Source: Novipirellula caenicola
Lineage (GTDB): Bacteria > Planctomycetota > Planctomycetia > Pirellulales > Pirellulaceae
Direction of reading: 5' to 3'
Assembly: GCF_039545035.1 (NCBI RefSeq)
Contig: NZ_BAABRO010000017.1
Span: 1-64,000, forward strand
Length of the DNA stretch: 64,000 nt
Below, in pieces: positions 36,637 to 45,764 of this stretch. Made by a program: the position numbers and the translations under genes. How positions within the stretch are numbered: the stretch's first letter is position 1; each line of letters opens with the position of its first letter. The notes under the pieces were generated by a model. It had not been told where the DNA came from and searched no databases. It was given only the letters and a program-made list of their open reading frames with translations.

Positions 36637-37317
36637 ATGCAGACGCTGCTTCGCCATCTTTCGGGATGGGCCTACACGCACAACTCTCCCGTTTTGAAGG
36701 GCCGGGCCAAACGGATGAGGGCGTTCCAGGATCGTGTGAAACCGCCCGAAGACGCCAACATTCTCGACCTCGGTGGTTCTCCGCTGGTCTGGAAATTGAT
36801 CCCGCACAACTACCGAGTCACGCTCGTTAATCTGCCGGGATTCAATGACCCTGATGCCGAAACCGATCCGCGTTACCGATTCATCGACGGCGACGCCTGT
36901 GATCTGCGTGATCGATTTGCCGATCAGTCGTTCGACATTGTGTTTAGCAATTCGGTAATCGAACATGTCGGCGACGAACCTCGCCAAGCGGCTTTTGCTT
37001 CGGAAGTCCATCGACTCGCAGCGTCGCATTGGATTCAAACGCCGAGTGACCGATTCCCGCTCGAAGTACACACCGGTGTTCCCTTCTACTGGAAACTGCC
37101 CGACACGATGCGGAACCGTTTGCATCGGTCGTGGCAGAAGAAGTTACCCGAGTGGTACGACATGATTCGCGAAACGCGAGTGCTCAGCTGCGAGCGGATG
37201 ACAAGTCTGTTTCCTGATTCGCAGTGCTACCGAGAGCGATTGGCGATGATGGAAAAATCGTACGCTTTCTATCGCCCGTTCACCGGGCGTGATGCATCCG
37301 CCAAACAAAGCGTCTGA
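36637..37317 (+). CDS. SAM-dependent methyltransferase
   Basis: A 226-residue class I methyltransferase. Motif I is NILDLGGSPLVW, the acidic segment is FIDGDACDLRD and the later motif is FDIVFSNSVIEHVGDE. The C-terminal half (PFYWKLPDTMRNRLHR) resembles methyltransferases of glycan or lipid clusters, but the substrate is unknown. The ATG at 36637 follows the usual start of the fold. Its stop (37315-37317) is one base from the stop of the convergent glycine-zipper gene. Confidence 0.8.
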   Translation: MQTLLRHLSGWAYTHNSPVLKGRAKRMRAFQDRVKPPEDANILDLGGSPLVWKLIPHNYRVTLVNLPGFNDPDAETDPRYRFIDGDACDLRDRFADQSFDIVFSNSVIEHVGDEPRQAAFASEVHRLAASHWIQTPSDRFPLEVHTGVPFYWKLPDTMRNRLHRSWQKKLPEWYDMIRETRVLSCERMTSLFPDSQCYRERLAMMEKSYAFYRPFTGRDASAKQSV

Positions 37318-37318
37318 T

Positions 37319-38002
37319 TTAGAATCCAATGTGGATTCCACCACGGCGGTGTGCCGGGTGATGGTGGTGATGGTAATCGTGATAGTAGTAGCGAGGTCGA
37401 TAAGCTGGAACCACAATCGGTTCTTCGACGATGATCGGTTGGCGAACCACCGGTTGCGCGACGATTGTCGGCGCCGAAACGCGAGCGGATTGTTGGATGC
37501 CGGTGGGGGCATGTTGCATTGCTGAAATCACAACTTCGCTGACGCCTTGTTGGTGCAGCGCGATGATGTCGGCGACTTGCAGCTTTTGTTGCACTCCGCG
37601 TTGGTTGATTTGGTTTGTGATCACACTATCGCTAAGACCACTGCGGCTCATCGATACCACGTCTGCGATCGAAACCGCGGATTGGGTCGCTGCGGTGTTG
37701 GCCTGTTGAGCTTGATAATAGTGTTGTTGCGATTGATAGTACTGTTGTTGCTGCTGATATTGGCGTTCTTTGTCGGCAGCGTTGCCAAGCAATCCACCCG
37801 TGACGGCGCCAACGACACCACCGATTGCGGCACCCGCGCCCGCTTCGCCGTTGTGGTCTCCGATCAACCCGCCGGCAACGGCGCCGGCCAATCCGCCCAA
37901 CGTGGCACCACGCTGAGTACCTGCTTGGCCGTACCCAACACTTGGCAGAAAAATGGCGATCGAGCTGATAATCCACCAGCGAAAGCTTGATTTCGAAATC
38001 AT
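37319..38002 (-). CDS. glycine-zipper envelope protein with His-rich tail
   Basis: A 227-residue protein with a signal peptide (to about residue 25, GYGQAG) and a glycine-zipper segment (about 33-75, GLAGAVAGGLIGDHNGE and VGAVTGGLLGN), a motif that packs in or on membranes. A Gln/Tyr-rich stretch (about 80-105), a helical segment that recurs (VVSMSRSGLSDSVI and IIALHQQGVSEVVI, a repeat pair) and a Tyr/His-rich end (HDYHHHHHPAHRR) follow. The tail could bind metal; that is inference. The two short helical repeats are common in planctomycete envelope proteins. Confidence 0.75.
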   Translation of the reverse strand: MISKSSFRWWIISSIAIFLPSVGYGQAGTQRGATLGGLAGAVAGGLIGDHNGEAGAGAAIGGVVGAVTGGLLGNAADKERQYQQQQQYYQSQQHYYQAQQANTAATQSAVSIADVVSMSRSGLSDSVITNQINQRGVQQKLQVADIIALHQQGVSEVVISAMQHAPTGIQQSARVSAPTIVAQPVVRQPIIVEEPIVVPAYRPRYYYHDYHHHHHPAHRRGGIHIGF

Positions 38003-38339
38003 AGTTAGCGTCCTTGCATTGCCGACCGCATTCACGCGGGGGTGTTCCAATGGCCGGCAGACTGGGTGTAAAAGATTTTTGCCGAATTCGAACCGTGGTG
38101 ACGTTTCAACGTCTCGATGATCGAACCGACTTTGAGCGGGATTTGAACCTATCTAATAATTTGCGGAGAGGTTCGGAATCAATGCCATTTTTTTGGGCGA
38201 GCGGATTCGCGGATTCAGCCTATTGTTGCGATTCGAACGCAAGCTCCAGTCAACCAACCCAGCCCCCGTGATCCAACCCAGCCGTTTGCGAGTTTTTGCT
38301 CGCAATGGATCACCGCAATCGATCATCGCGACACGGTCA
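38003..38339. other. intergenic region, nothing recognised
   Basis: The space between the glycine-zipper protein start and the nrdR stop contains no supported gene or clear hairpin. The promoter of the glycine-zipper gene must lie in its left part. Confidence 0.4.
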
Positions 38340-38810
38340 TCAGCGGGGCGGATCCGGCGCCGAGCCGCCGATATTGGAGATTGCCCGAATGAAGTCATTG
38401 GCGCCATCAAATTCACGATAAACGCTGGCAAAGCGGATAAAGGCGACTTGGTCCAGCGATGCCAGATGTTTCAGCACAATGTCGCCGATCTGCGTCGCGG
38501 TGACTTCCGAATCAAATGACTCGTAGATGTCGGCTTCGATCGACTGGACGACCTGCTCAATTTTCGAGCTTTGGATCGGACGTTTGGAACAGGCTCGCTC
38601 GATACCTCGGCGAATCTTTTCGCGGTCCAAGGGTTCGCGTGTTTGATCGTTTTTGACGACTCGAACGTTCAATTGTTCGAGTTTTTCCAAGGTCGAAAAG
38701 CGTCGTTGGCAAGACGAACAGACCCGTTTTCGCCGCACGATGTAGCCCCCTTCGGCGGCTCGGGTTTCAAGAACTCGGTCGTTGTCGACGTGGCAGTAGG
38801 GGCAACGCAT
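38340..38810 (-). CDS. nrdR: transcriptional repressor NrdR
   Basis: A 156-residue NrdR, the repressor of ribonucleotide reductase genes that senses (d)ATP. The zinc ribbon uses C3, C6, C31 and C34 (MRCPYC and CSSC). An ATP-cone follows from about residue 50 with VRVVKNDQTREPLDREKIRR. The start is ATG 38810. No ribonucleotide reductase gene lies in the window, so its targets are elsewhere. Confidence 0.95.
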   Translation of the reverse strand: MRCPYCHVDNDRVLETRAAEGGYIVRRKRVCSSCQRRFSTLEKLEQLNVRVVKNDQTREPLDREKIRRGIERACSKRPIQSSKIEQVVQSIEADIYESFDSEVTATQIGDIVLKHLASLDQVAFIRFASVYREFDGANDFIRAISNIGGSAPDPPR

Positions 38811-39365
38811 GCGTCAAGTCAGTCAAAAAATATGAGGGGCAGTTGATTCCATAGTATCGGAAACCAAGGGGCCGTGTCGCAAGGGCTTGCAGGCCACGCA
38901 GCACCAGCAAAAACGCGAGAACCTCTCTTTTTGCATGCGAACGTCCGGTCGTGCGGCCTCGATCGACTCGTGACGATGGGGCGAGACGGGGAAAAGAAGG
39001 GAATAAGAGGACGAGACGGCCGCACCCGGGATCCAGGCTGACCGCGGCCGGCAGAATTTTTCTGTCTCTTTATCGTTCTGGGCCTGGGCATCGTGCTGGG
39101 GCTTGGCCTCGTGCTGAGACTTGGTCGCTCGAGCCGAGATTCGCGATTCGTCAGAGGGGCTGTCGCTCAGCTCATTCCGACGCGATACAATCGTAGCAGC
39201 GTTTCAACCGGAGCAACCGAGCGTGATTCAAAGAGCCGGCCTCGAGGCGGCACTCTTCGGACGCGTTGCGGCATTGACGTTTTGGACAAACCATCGGCAA
39301 TCGAGTCTCCGCGTCAAGAACGTTTCGAGTCGTGGTAATTTTGTCGTGGAAAGAGGTACCTTGGC
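38811..39365. other. 555-base region without a supported gene
   Basis: The stretch at about 39050-39120 encodes, in one frame with only a GTG start (39093), a hydrophobic Gly/Leu/Val segment, but no stop-free frame upstream gives a credible gene. Direct repeats are imperfect. Otherwise nothing is recognised. Confidence 0.4.
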
Positions 39366-39761
39366 GTGGCCGAGTGGTATATCCAGCAGCTGAATGCGCC
39401 CGAAGACCTTGGCCCATTGCGGCCAAGTGATCTATTGAAGAAGGTTCGAAGTGGCGACGTCAAACCGGACACACTGATCCGCAAGGATGATTCGGCTTGG
39501 TTTCATGCGGCCGAAGTCGGTGGATTGTTCGAAGCGGCGATGCGTCCGACCATCGAATACTTTTGTCCTCAGTGCAATCACCCGGTTGCTGAACCGCCGG
39601 TGATGTGTTCGCACTGCGGTCGTGAAATACGGAAGGCGAAAACCCGTATCACCGAGAATACGATCTCCAATGGCTCACGTCTGCCGGACCAGCCAGGTCG
39701 CTCGGTACAAAGTTGGTTGAAACGCAAAATGCTACGCCGGCCCGGAGAGGGCGAAGCGTAG
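39366..39761 (+). CDS. GYF_2-domain protein with zinc ribbon
   Basis: A 131-residue protein starting at GTG 39366 with AGAGG upstream. Residues 1-55 form a GYF_2/DUF4339 domain (WYIQQLNAPEDLGPLRPSDLL... and VKPDTLIRKDDSAWFHAAEV), a peptide-binding module common in planctomycetes. It is followed by a zinc ribbon with CPQC and CSHC. The tail is basic. A role in protein contacts is likely and the partner is unknown. The stop codon lies inside the arm of a hairpin (39728-39765). Confidence 0.75.
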   Translation: MAEWYIQQLNAPEDLGPLRPSDLLKKVRSGDVKPDTLIRKDDSAWFHAAEVGGLFEAAMRPTIEYFCPQCNHPVAEPPVMCSHCGREIRKAKTRITENTISNGSRLPDQPGRSVQSWLKRKMLRRPGEGEA

Positions 39762-39765
39762 CATT
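39728..39765. terminator. hairpin covering the stop codon of the GYF gene
   Basis: A perfect 10-bp stem (AATGCTACGC / GCGTAGCATT, 39728-39737 with 39756-39765) contains the TAG stop of the GYF gene. It lies between convergent genes, 56 bases from the stop of the BBP7 gene. There is no T-run, but another GC-rich palindrome follows at about 39782-39819. Confidence 0.45.
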
Positions 39766-39820
39766 GCGGGATTGGGTCTTGAGTCATCCTCCGCTGCGAA
39801 GGCGGCGGAGCAGCGATGAC

Positions 39821-41095
39821 TTAGAACTTGAACTGAGCACTCGCGGTCAAACCCGTGATGAAGATGTCGTCATCCATTTGGGTGCTGCGACCAAAGTTCG
39901 TGTTCACGACGGGGCTGATCTGATCGCTGGCGGTCGCCAAACCGGCGACGTACCAAACTTCGAAGCCGGCTCGCAGCGTCAACATTTCGCCCAGAGCGTA
40001 GCTGTAACCTGCACCAACTTCGAACACTCCGGCCAACTCGGTGTCTTCGTCGATATTGGCGATGACCGTGGTTCCGGCGTTAAACAGCCGTGTGTCGGAT
40101 TCAGCAAAGTTCAGATAACCGCCGGCACGACCACGGAAATCGACCGAGCCATGGCACGAGACGGGGTACAACAGGTCCAGCCCCACTTGTAGACCGAACA
40201 ACGAGTTTTCGACATCGCTGATCAACAGGCCTCGGTTACCGCCTGCGTCTTGGCTGCTGTAGTTGTACAGTTCGTCATAGTCGATGTAGCGAGCTCCGAA
40301 GAGGATCTTGGCAACTTCCCAGCCGACAAGTGTCTTGTTCGCTTCGATGCTCCAGTACTCGGCTTGGTACGCTTGAAATTGAAACACCGAATCGTTGAAG
40401 GTGCTCAGGTCGGCGGCGACAATGGGATCCCCCGGAACCAGCAGTGTGTTGATTCCGCCAGTCGGACTGGTCAAGCTGGCTGCCATGTCCCATTCAAGCG
40501 GGCCGACGTAGGTCGCTTCCCAGCCGTGGACACAATCGGGAACCGAGCCCACCGTGATCCGTGGTGCGAATTCGAAGTCGAATTCATCGAGAGCAAAGTT
40601 GCGGCTGAATGTCGCGCGGTCGCTTGAATTCAGTTCCATGTAGACCGCTTCGCCGCGGATGTACCAATACGGTTTGCATGCGATGCCACAGCCACCGTAT
40701 TCGCCGCTGAGATTCATTGCCGAGTAGTCACCATAGCCGCCACCGTAGCTTGATCCGCAAGCACCACCACAGCTGGTGCCACACGAATGACAGCTGGTTT
40801 GGACCACCGCTCCTGCGGCCGCCGATTCAGGCATATGTCCGACGGTCGAAATCGGATTGCTCCCCGCACCAGTTTGATATCCTGACGCGTTGACAACACG
40901 GAACGTTTGGTCGCCGTGAACGAGCGATTTCGAAGTGGAACCGGACGTGGATGCCGCAGGGCCATCAAACACGCTTCGCAACCCCGGGTCTGCGTAGACG
41001 TCCGATGCGGTCAGCGTGCCGGCGAGCAGTCCACAGACCGCTAGATTGCGAGCGGCTGTGCTACTGAAGTGTTTTAATATCGAATGGATCTTCAT
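39821..41095 (-). CDS. BBP7-type outer-membrane beta-barrel protein
   Basis: A 424-residue outer-membrane protein. A signal peptide (to about residue 36, VYADP) leads into a Cys/Gly/Ser-rich stretch (CHSCGTSCGGACGS and CGIACKPYWYIRGEA), then a barrel with alternating aromatic strands (AYQAEYWSIEANKTLVGWEV, ILFGARYIDYDELY, LTLRAGFEVWYVAGL). It ends in QFKF, an aromatic C-terminus typical of barrel insertion. BBP7 proteins are planctomycete-specific porin-like barrels with no assigned cargo. The ATG at 41095 fits the signal peptide. The upstream secretin-N gene on the same strand lies 88 bases away. Confidence 0.85.
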   Translation of the reverse strand: MKIHSILKHFSSTAARNLAVCGLLAGTLTASDVYADPGLRSVFDGPAASTSGSTSKSLVHGDQTFRVVNASGYQTGAGSNPISTVGHMPESAAAGAVVQTSCHSCGTSCGGACGSSYGGGYGDYSAMNLSGEYGGCGIACKPYWYIRGEAVYMELNSSDRATFSRNFALDEFDFEFAPRITVGSVPDCVHGWEATYVGPLEWDMAASLTSPTGGINTLLVPGDPIVAADLSTFNDSVFQFQAYQAEYWSIEANKTLVGWEVAKILFGARYIDYDELYNYSSQDAGGNRGLLISDVENSLFGLQVGLDLLYPVSCHGSVDFRGRAGGYLNFAESDTRLFNAGTTVIANIDEDTELAGVFEVGAGYSYALGEMLTLRAGFEVWYVAGLATASDQISPVVNTNFGRSTQMDDDIFITGLTASAQFKF

Positions 41096-41183
41096 GATCG
41101 AACCTCGTAGACTCATAGTGCCTTGGAGTGCACCGCTGGGTATTGACCGGTTTGTATAACGGGAAAGTAATGGGCAGTGCAAA

Positions 41184-43160
41184 CTAGCGAACCTTCAGTT
41201 CGTCATGCACAGGAATCAAGCAAGTCTTGCGTACCATACGAAGGATCTTCGTTGCAGTGTCCTCGCTTGTACACGATCCGCTAATGACCAAGTGGTCACC
41301 CTCGGTTTTGACTAGCACGCGGCTATCAGGAAACGATTTGCTAATCGTTCGGTTGAGCAGCTCTGCTTTATCGCCGAGCGAGTCGCCGGTCGCATCCACT
41401 GCGTCTTGAACATGCACATCAAAATGTTGGACCTTCGCCGGAGCGTCAGGCGTTCCATCCGCCCAGACGACTAGACGGGTAACGCCTCGTCCGGCTCCGA
41501 TTAACTTCAATTCGTTGTGACCCGAGGCGATGGCGCGGCACACGTTTTGGTCTTCGATGCTGACGCGTCGAAGTTCGCCACCGATCGTCAATGATCGGAC
41601 CTGAGCTTGGGTCATGTACAGCGGGATGGCGCTGCCGGTTGGCTGCGTAACCTCGCTCGCAAACGAATGACCGGCTGAGGTATCGCGAGTTTCGTTTAAC
41701 CTCGGTGGGCTGACCGGTTGAACGGTGCCAAGCGATGCTTGGTCCACCAGTCGTTCGAATCCAAGTGGCGGAGATTCCACTGCAACCGGCGGACGATAGC
41801 GTTTGGCAGGTTTGCGAGCTTGCCCCGCATGCTGGTTGATCTCGGGAGCCACGTTGATCGAAGGACCGCGGGGTCGCAGTTCGTCCGACTCGGACAATTC
41901 CATCAATTCCGCAGGTGATGTCGCAACATCACTTAACGGCTGCAATGTTACTGCGGGGACGTGTTCGATCACCGGATCGACGATCGACACGGGAGCCGGC
42001 AGTACCAACGCGGCTGCGTTGTCGCTGGTTTCATGAAGATTCGTTTCGTGATGATTCGTCTCGCGGCTCTCGGCGTCAACGTTGTCCGAAGCCACACTGC
42101 TGGCTGGCTCATCGATCACCATCTCGTGCGTGTCTTGCCCCGACATCGCCGCTTCGTTTGCCGTTGGCCCGGATGTCGTTGGCCCGTTTGCAACTGGCTC
42201 GTAGGCCATAGGCTCACTTGCCGTCACTTCGGGTGCGACCGCAACCTCGGTGATTGCCTCGTGACTCGTCTCGCTTGGTGCGTTGCTAGGCGGCGTCAAC
42301 CCTTCGCTGTCATCCGAAAACGAAAAGAAGATAGGCTCAGAATCCGAAACCAATTCGCCGCCGGCATTCTCGCTGCCCGCGGCGGGTTCGCCTTGAGGCA
42401 CCGCAGCAAACTCGATCGGTTGCAAGGTCGCATCGTCGTCGGACGCCGCCGATTTGTTTTGTTCGAATGCGTTCTCGGCGTCGATCGTCGGCGGAGTCAC
42501 CATCGAAATCACCATCGATGGCTGTGCCGACGCAACAGGACCTGTGGCAGCAGGACCCGACGAAACCGGACCCGCGGCTACCGGAGCGGCTAGGTTGGGC
42601 TCTTCGGCCGGGTGGGCTACCACGGCTTCGACGAGGTCACCGTTTTCGTGATGCGATGAACCGATCAGCGGATTGGTTCGCACCGCAGCCGCCGGTGGCG
42701 TTTCGATCGTCATCGCCGAACCCGAGGGACGGACGATTTTGGGACTGCCAATCGGTTGCAGCCCAATCGCAGCACCGATCGGTTTAAGCCGAACGGCGGG
42801 TTGGTCATCGCCCGATGCCAATTGGATCGCCGAATCCGATCGGTTCACCTCTTCTTCGCGATCAAAGAAGGGATTGGCGCGGACGTTGGGCCGAGCGGTG
42901 GTGTTGGATTGGCTCACCGGGTAACGACCGGTTTGCGAATCGTGACCGGGTTGTTGGTAGTGCCCCGTTTGCTGGATCGTTGGCAGCGGTAACGGTGGCA
43001 TTAGGAAACGCGTGGCTGCAGGTGCCATGATTTCCGGTTCGCTAGCAAACGCTACCGATGCTGCGGTCAAGGACGAACCTGCTGCGATAACGAGCAAGCT
43101 GAGAGCGGCCCGTGCTCGGGTCCGTCGTCGATTCTTCGAGATAGTTCTACTGTCACGCAT
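41184..43160 (-). CDS. envelope protein with secretin N-domain and BON-like end, no pore
   Basis: A 658-residue protein with a signal peptide (about 20-42). Most of it is low-complexity and probably disordered, with GP-spaced repeats (PVAAGPVSSGPAATGPVAS) and many Glu/Ser/Ala. Folded parts lie only at the C-terminus: a T2SS/T3SS pilus-formation N-domain (about 515-595; RSLTIGGELRRVSIEDQNV and KLIGAGRGVTRLVVWADGT) and a BON-like segment (ELLNRTISKSFPDSRVLVK... to the end). In CpaC/RcpA-type secretins these precede the pore-forming domain, which is absent. The ATG at 43160 starts the signal peptide. Confidence 0.75.
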   Translation of the reverse strand: MRDSRTISKNRRRTRARAALSLLVIAAGSSLTAASVAFASEPEIMAPAATRFLMPPLPLPTIQQTGHYQQPGHDSQTGRYPVSQSNTTARPNVRANPFFDREEEVNRSDSAIQLASGDDQPAVRLKPIGAAIGLQPIGSPKIVRPSGSAMTIETPPAAAVRTNPLIGSSHHENGDLVEAVVAHPAEEPNLAAPVAAGPVSSGPAATGPVASAQPSMVISMVTPPTIDAENAFEQNKSAASDDDATLQPIEFAAVPQGEPAAGSENAGGELVSDSEPIFFSFSDDSEGLTPPSNAPSETSHEAITEVAVAPEVTASEPMAYEPVANGPTTSGPTANEAAMSGQDTHEMVIDEPASSVASDNVDAESRETNHHETNLHETSDNAAALVLPAPVSIVDPVIEHVPAVTLQPLSDVATSPAELMELSESDELRPRGPSINVAPEINQHAGQARKPAKRYRPPVAVESPPLGFERLVDQASLGTVQPVSPPRLNETRDTSAGHSFASEVTQPTGSAIPLYMTQAQVRSLTIGGELRRVSIEDQNVCRAIASGHNELKLIGAGRGVTRLVVWADGTPDAPAKVQHFDVHVQDAVDATGDSLGDKAELLNRTISKSFPDSRVLVKTEGDHLVISGSCTSEDTATKILRMVRKTCLIPVHDELKVR

Positions 43161-43437
43161 GCCGCATCCTTGCGTCCGAACGAGTTGATGCACCCCCCTC
43201 GGCACATCATGAAAGAAACCTGCAAAATTGCACGAGTCTTCCGGTTGCTCTAGTTATCGGATGCGATCTGCAAGGACATTAACGATTCTGACGTCTCGAG
43301 CGGTCGTTTGCGTCGTACGAGTCGTTTGGGTCGTGCCCGAAATGCCTGATATCGGGACGGTTTTCCCTCCGCAGCGGGGACGATTCAACGCAAAAAGTAT
43401 TCGTTTTGCCGTAAAAAACGCGACTCGGGCCGTCGCA

Positions 43438-44355
43438 TCAGCCTCGTGGTCGGTTGCGTCTGGCTTCGAACAGTACGACCGCTGCGGAAACCGAAACATT
43501 TAGGCTGTCGACCTTGCCAAACATGGGAATTCGCACTCCAGCGACCGGGTTGCCGTCGCCATCACGCTGCCAACGCGAACCGAGTCCGTTGGCTTCGCTG
43601 CCCACGATCACGGCAATTGGACCTGAGAAATCGGTCGCCCAAAGTTCATCCGATGACTCGACCCGTGCCGCTAGCGGACGAATTTTGTGGTCGCTCAAAT
43701 AGCGAGCGACTTCGGATTCGCTGCCGACCGCCGCGGGGATTTGAAAGACGGTCCCCAGACTGCTGCGGATTGCATTGGGATTGTAAATATCGCTGCCGCC
43801 CCCACACAAAATCACCGCATCGACCCCGGCAGCGTCCGCACAGCGAAAAACGGCACCGATATTTCCCGGTTTTTCTAAACTGTCCAAAACCAATATCAGT
43901 GCGTTCGGCGGCAGCGTCAAATCGTCAAGCGAGTGGTCGGGTTGCACAAATTCGCTGACCACCCCGCGAGGCGACTCGCCATAGGCAATTCGCGACATGA
44001 TGGCATCCGAAACAACTCGAATCGTTTGTGAAGTCTTGGCTTTTTCAATGACGATACGAACTCTCGGATCATGGTTTGCACGCTCCTGGTTCGCAGGTAG
44101 GGGATCCGCGGACGATGCGTGGTGGTGTCGGGTCCGATCGCCGGAATCATGATTCTTCGGATCTGCCGGACCTGATTCGGGCAGGTAAAGTCCGACCAAG
44201 TCCAAACCGGCATCGATCGCTTGCAGCGTTTCCCGCCAACCGTCGACAAGCAGACGCTTCTCGCGTCGTCGTGTACGATTATCCCTTAATCGGATCAGGC
44301 GTCGAACGGTGGGGTTTGCGGGGCTGCGAAGTACCAGTGGCTCCGGATCGCTCAT
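43438..44355 (-). CDS. RNA 2'-O-methyltransferase, SpoU/TrmH family
   Basis: A 305-residue SPOUT methyltransferase acting on rRNA or tRNA ribose. The N-terminal substrate-binding domain begins SPANPTVRRLIRLRD and RREKRLLVDGW. The catalytic domain shows the three family motifs: EKPGNIGAVFRCADAAGVDA, IVGSEANGLG and SLNVSVSAAVVLFEARR. A polar insert (about residues 60-95) is rich in Asp, His and Arg. The exact site modified cannot be told. It stands alone. Confidence 0.9.
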   Translation of the reverse strand: MSDPEPLVLRSPANPTVRRLIRLRDNRTRRREKRLLVDGWRETLQAIDAGLDLVGLYLPESGPADPKNHDSGDRTRHHHASSADPLPANQERANHDPRVRIVIEKAKTSQTIRVVSDAIMSRIAYGESPRGVVSEFVQPDHSLDDLTLPPNALILVLDSLEKPGNIGAVFRCADAAGVDAVILCGGGSDIYNPNAIRSSLGTVFQIPAAVGSESEVARYLSDHKIRPLAARVESSDELWATDFSGPIAVIVGSEANGLGSRWQRDGDGNPVAGVRIPMFGKVDSLNVSVSAAVVLFEARRNRPRG

Positions 44356-44447
44356 GCCAAACTCTTGATAGACGTTGATGATGGGCTCGCGTCGGCATCA
44401 ACACGGCCTTTTAACATTGTGACTCTGGAAAACGGAAAATCGACGAG

Positions 44448-45578
44448 ATGAGCAAGATGCCAATCTGTGACGTAGTCAGCTCGAAACGCGACCAAAAGGA
44501 ATTCCTCGATTTAGAGCGGGAACTCTATCGGGACAACGCCTACTGGGTGCCACCGCTATGGGCCGAACGCCGCAAAATCGTTGGTTTTAAACACCATCCG
44601 TTTTATGACGATGCCGATCGCCAAGCATTCCTGGTCCGCCGCGATGGACGTGCGGTCGGCCGCATTCTCGCGGTCGTCAATCATGCTCACAATCGTTGCC
44701 ACAACGAAAAACGTGGCTTTGTCGGATTCTTTGAGTGCGAAGACGACAGCGAAGCGAGCAAATTGCTGTTCCAGCATGCCTTTGATTGGCTGCGACAACA
44801 AGGGATGACCGATGTTCGCGGCCCGGTTCATCCGAGTCTGAATTACGAGGTCGGGTTGTTGGTCGACGGTTTCGATTCGTCACCCACATTCATGATCCCC
44901 TATAACCACCCCTACTATGAGCGTCTGTTTCTCGAATCAGGCTTTGAAAAAGTCCAAGATCTGTTCAGCTACGACGCGCACATGGACATCCTCGAAGACT
45001 TGGATCCCAAATTGGCGTTCGTGATCGAAGAGGCGACACGTCGATTCAAAGTGAATTGCCGGCCGATCGATCGCAAGCGATTTAAGGAAGACGTTCGCTC
45101 GTTCTTGGAAATTTACAATCAATCGCTGCAGCGAACGTGGGGCTATGTCCCGATGAGCGAAGCGGAAATCAAGGTGCAGAGCGATGGTTTGAAGCATTTG
45201 ATCGTGCCCGAATTGACCAGCATCGCGGAAATCGATGGTCGCCCTGTCGGCGCCGGCTTTGGGCTGTTGGATTACAACCAAATCATTCGCAAAATCGATG
45301 GCAAGCTGTTTCCATTTGGATGGCTGAAACTGCTGACGGGGAAACGAAAGATCGATCGGTTGCGGTTGATTAGCACCAATGTGTTGCCGGAGTACCAGAA
45401 ATGGGGACTCGGATTGGTCACGCTGTCGCGAATCCTGCCCGATGCGATCGAGTTTGGCATCCAGATTGGCGAGTTTTCTTGGGTTTTGGAAAGCAATTCA
45501 CTCTCGCGAGGCACGATCGAACGTGGCGGGGCAACGCGAACCAAGACGCATCGGCTGTACGATCGATCCTTGCAGTGA
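44448..45578 (+). CDS. GNAT-fold N-acetyltransferase-like protein
   Basis: A 376-residue protein with a GNAT-like fold. It begins with DVVSSKRDQKEFLDLERELYRDN, has VGRILAVVNHAHN and VGFFECEDDSEASKLLFQHAFDWL, and is longer than single-domain acetyltransferases, so it may contain two GNAT folds. It resembles the family annotated as N-acetyltransferase or DUF482-like that is common near lipid genes. A ketosynthase homologue follows 186 bases downstream on the same strand. The acyl acceptor is unknown. Confidence 0.75.
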   Translation: MSKMPICDVVSSKRDQKEFLDLERELYRDNAYWVPPLWAERRKIVGFKHHPFYDDADRQAFLVRRDGRAVGRILAVVNHAHNRCHNEKRGFVGFFECEDDSEASKLLFQHAFDWLRQQGMTDVRGPVHPSLNYEVGLLVDGFDSSPTFMIPYNHPYYERLFLESGFEKVQDLFSYDAHMDILEDLDPKLAFVIEEATRRFKVNCRPIDRKRFKEDVRSFLEIYNQSLQRTWGYVPMSEAEIKVQSDGLKHLIVPELTSIAEIDGRPVGAGFGLLDYNQIIRKIDGKLFPFGWLKLLTGKRKIDRLRLISTNVLPEYQKWGLGLVTLSRILPDAIEFGIQIGEFSWVLESNSLSRGTIERGGATRTKTHRLYDRSLQ

Positions 45579-45764
45579 TGCCCCCCGCTGGTCATCGTCG
45601 GCTTGTTCGCTACAAACCGACCCTGCTCGGGCACCCCCGCTGCGAAGTTTCCCGAGTTAAACTACAACCCTGGTCATCAGGTGCCTTGGTAATCATACTT
45701 TGACGCTGGTTGCTCGTTTCTCTTCAAAATCGCCACTGCTCCACCTATCGCCATAATCTCGAAC

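Noticed and set aside
39093-39338. 81-codon frame with a hydrophobic Gly/Leu start
   Set aside because: It has only a GTG start, the hydrophobic part is cut by the start position, and the rest resembles random GC-rich sequence.
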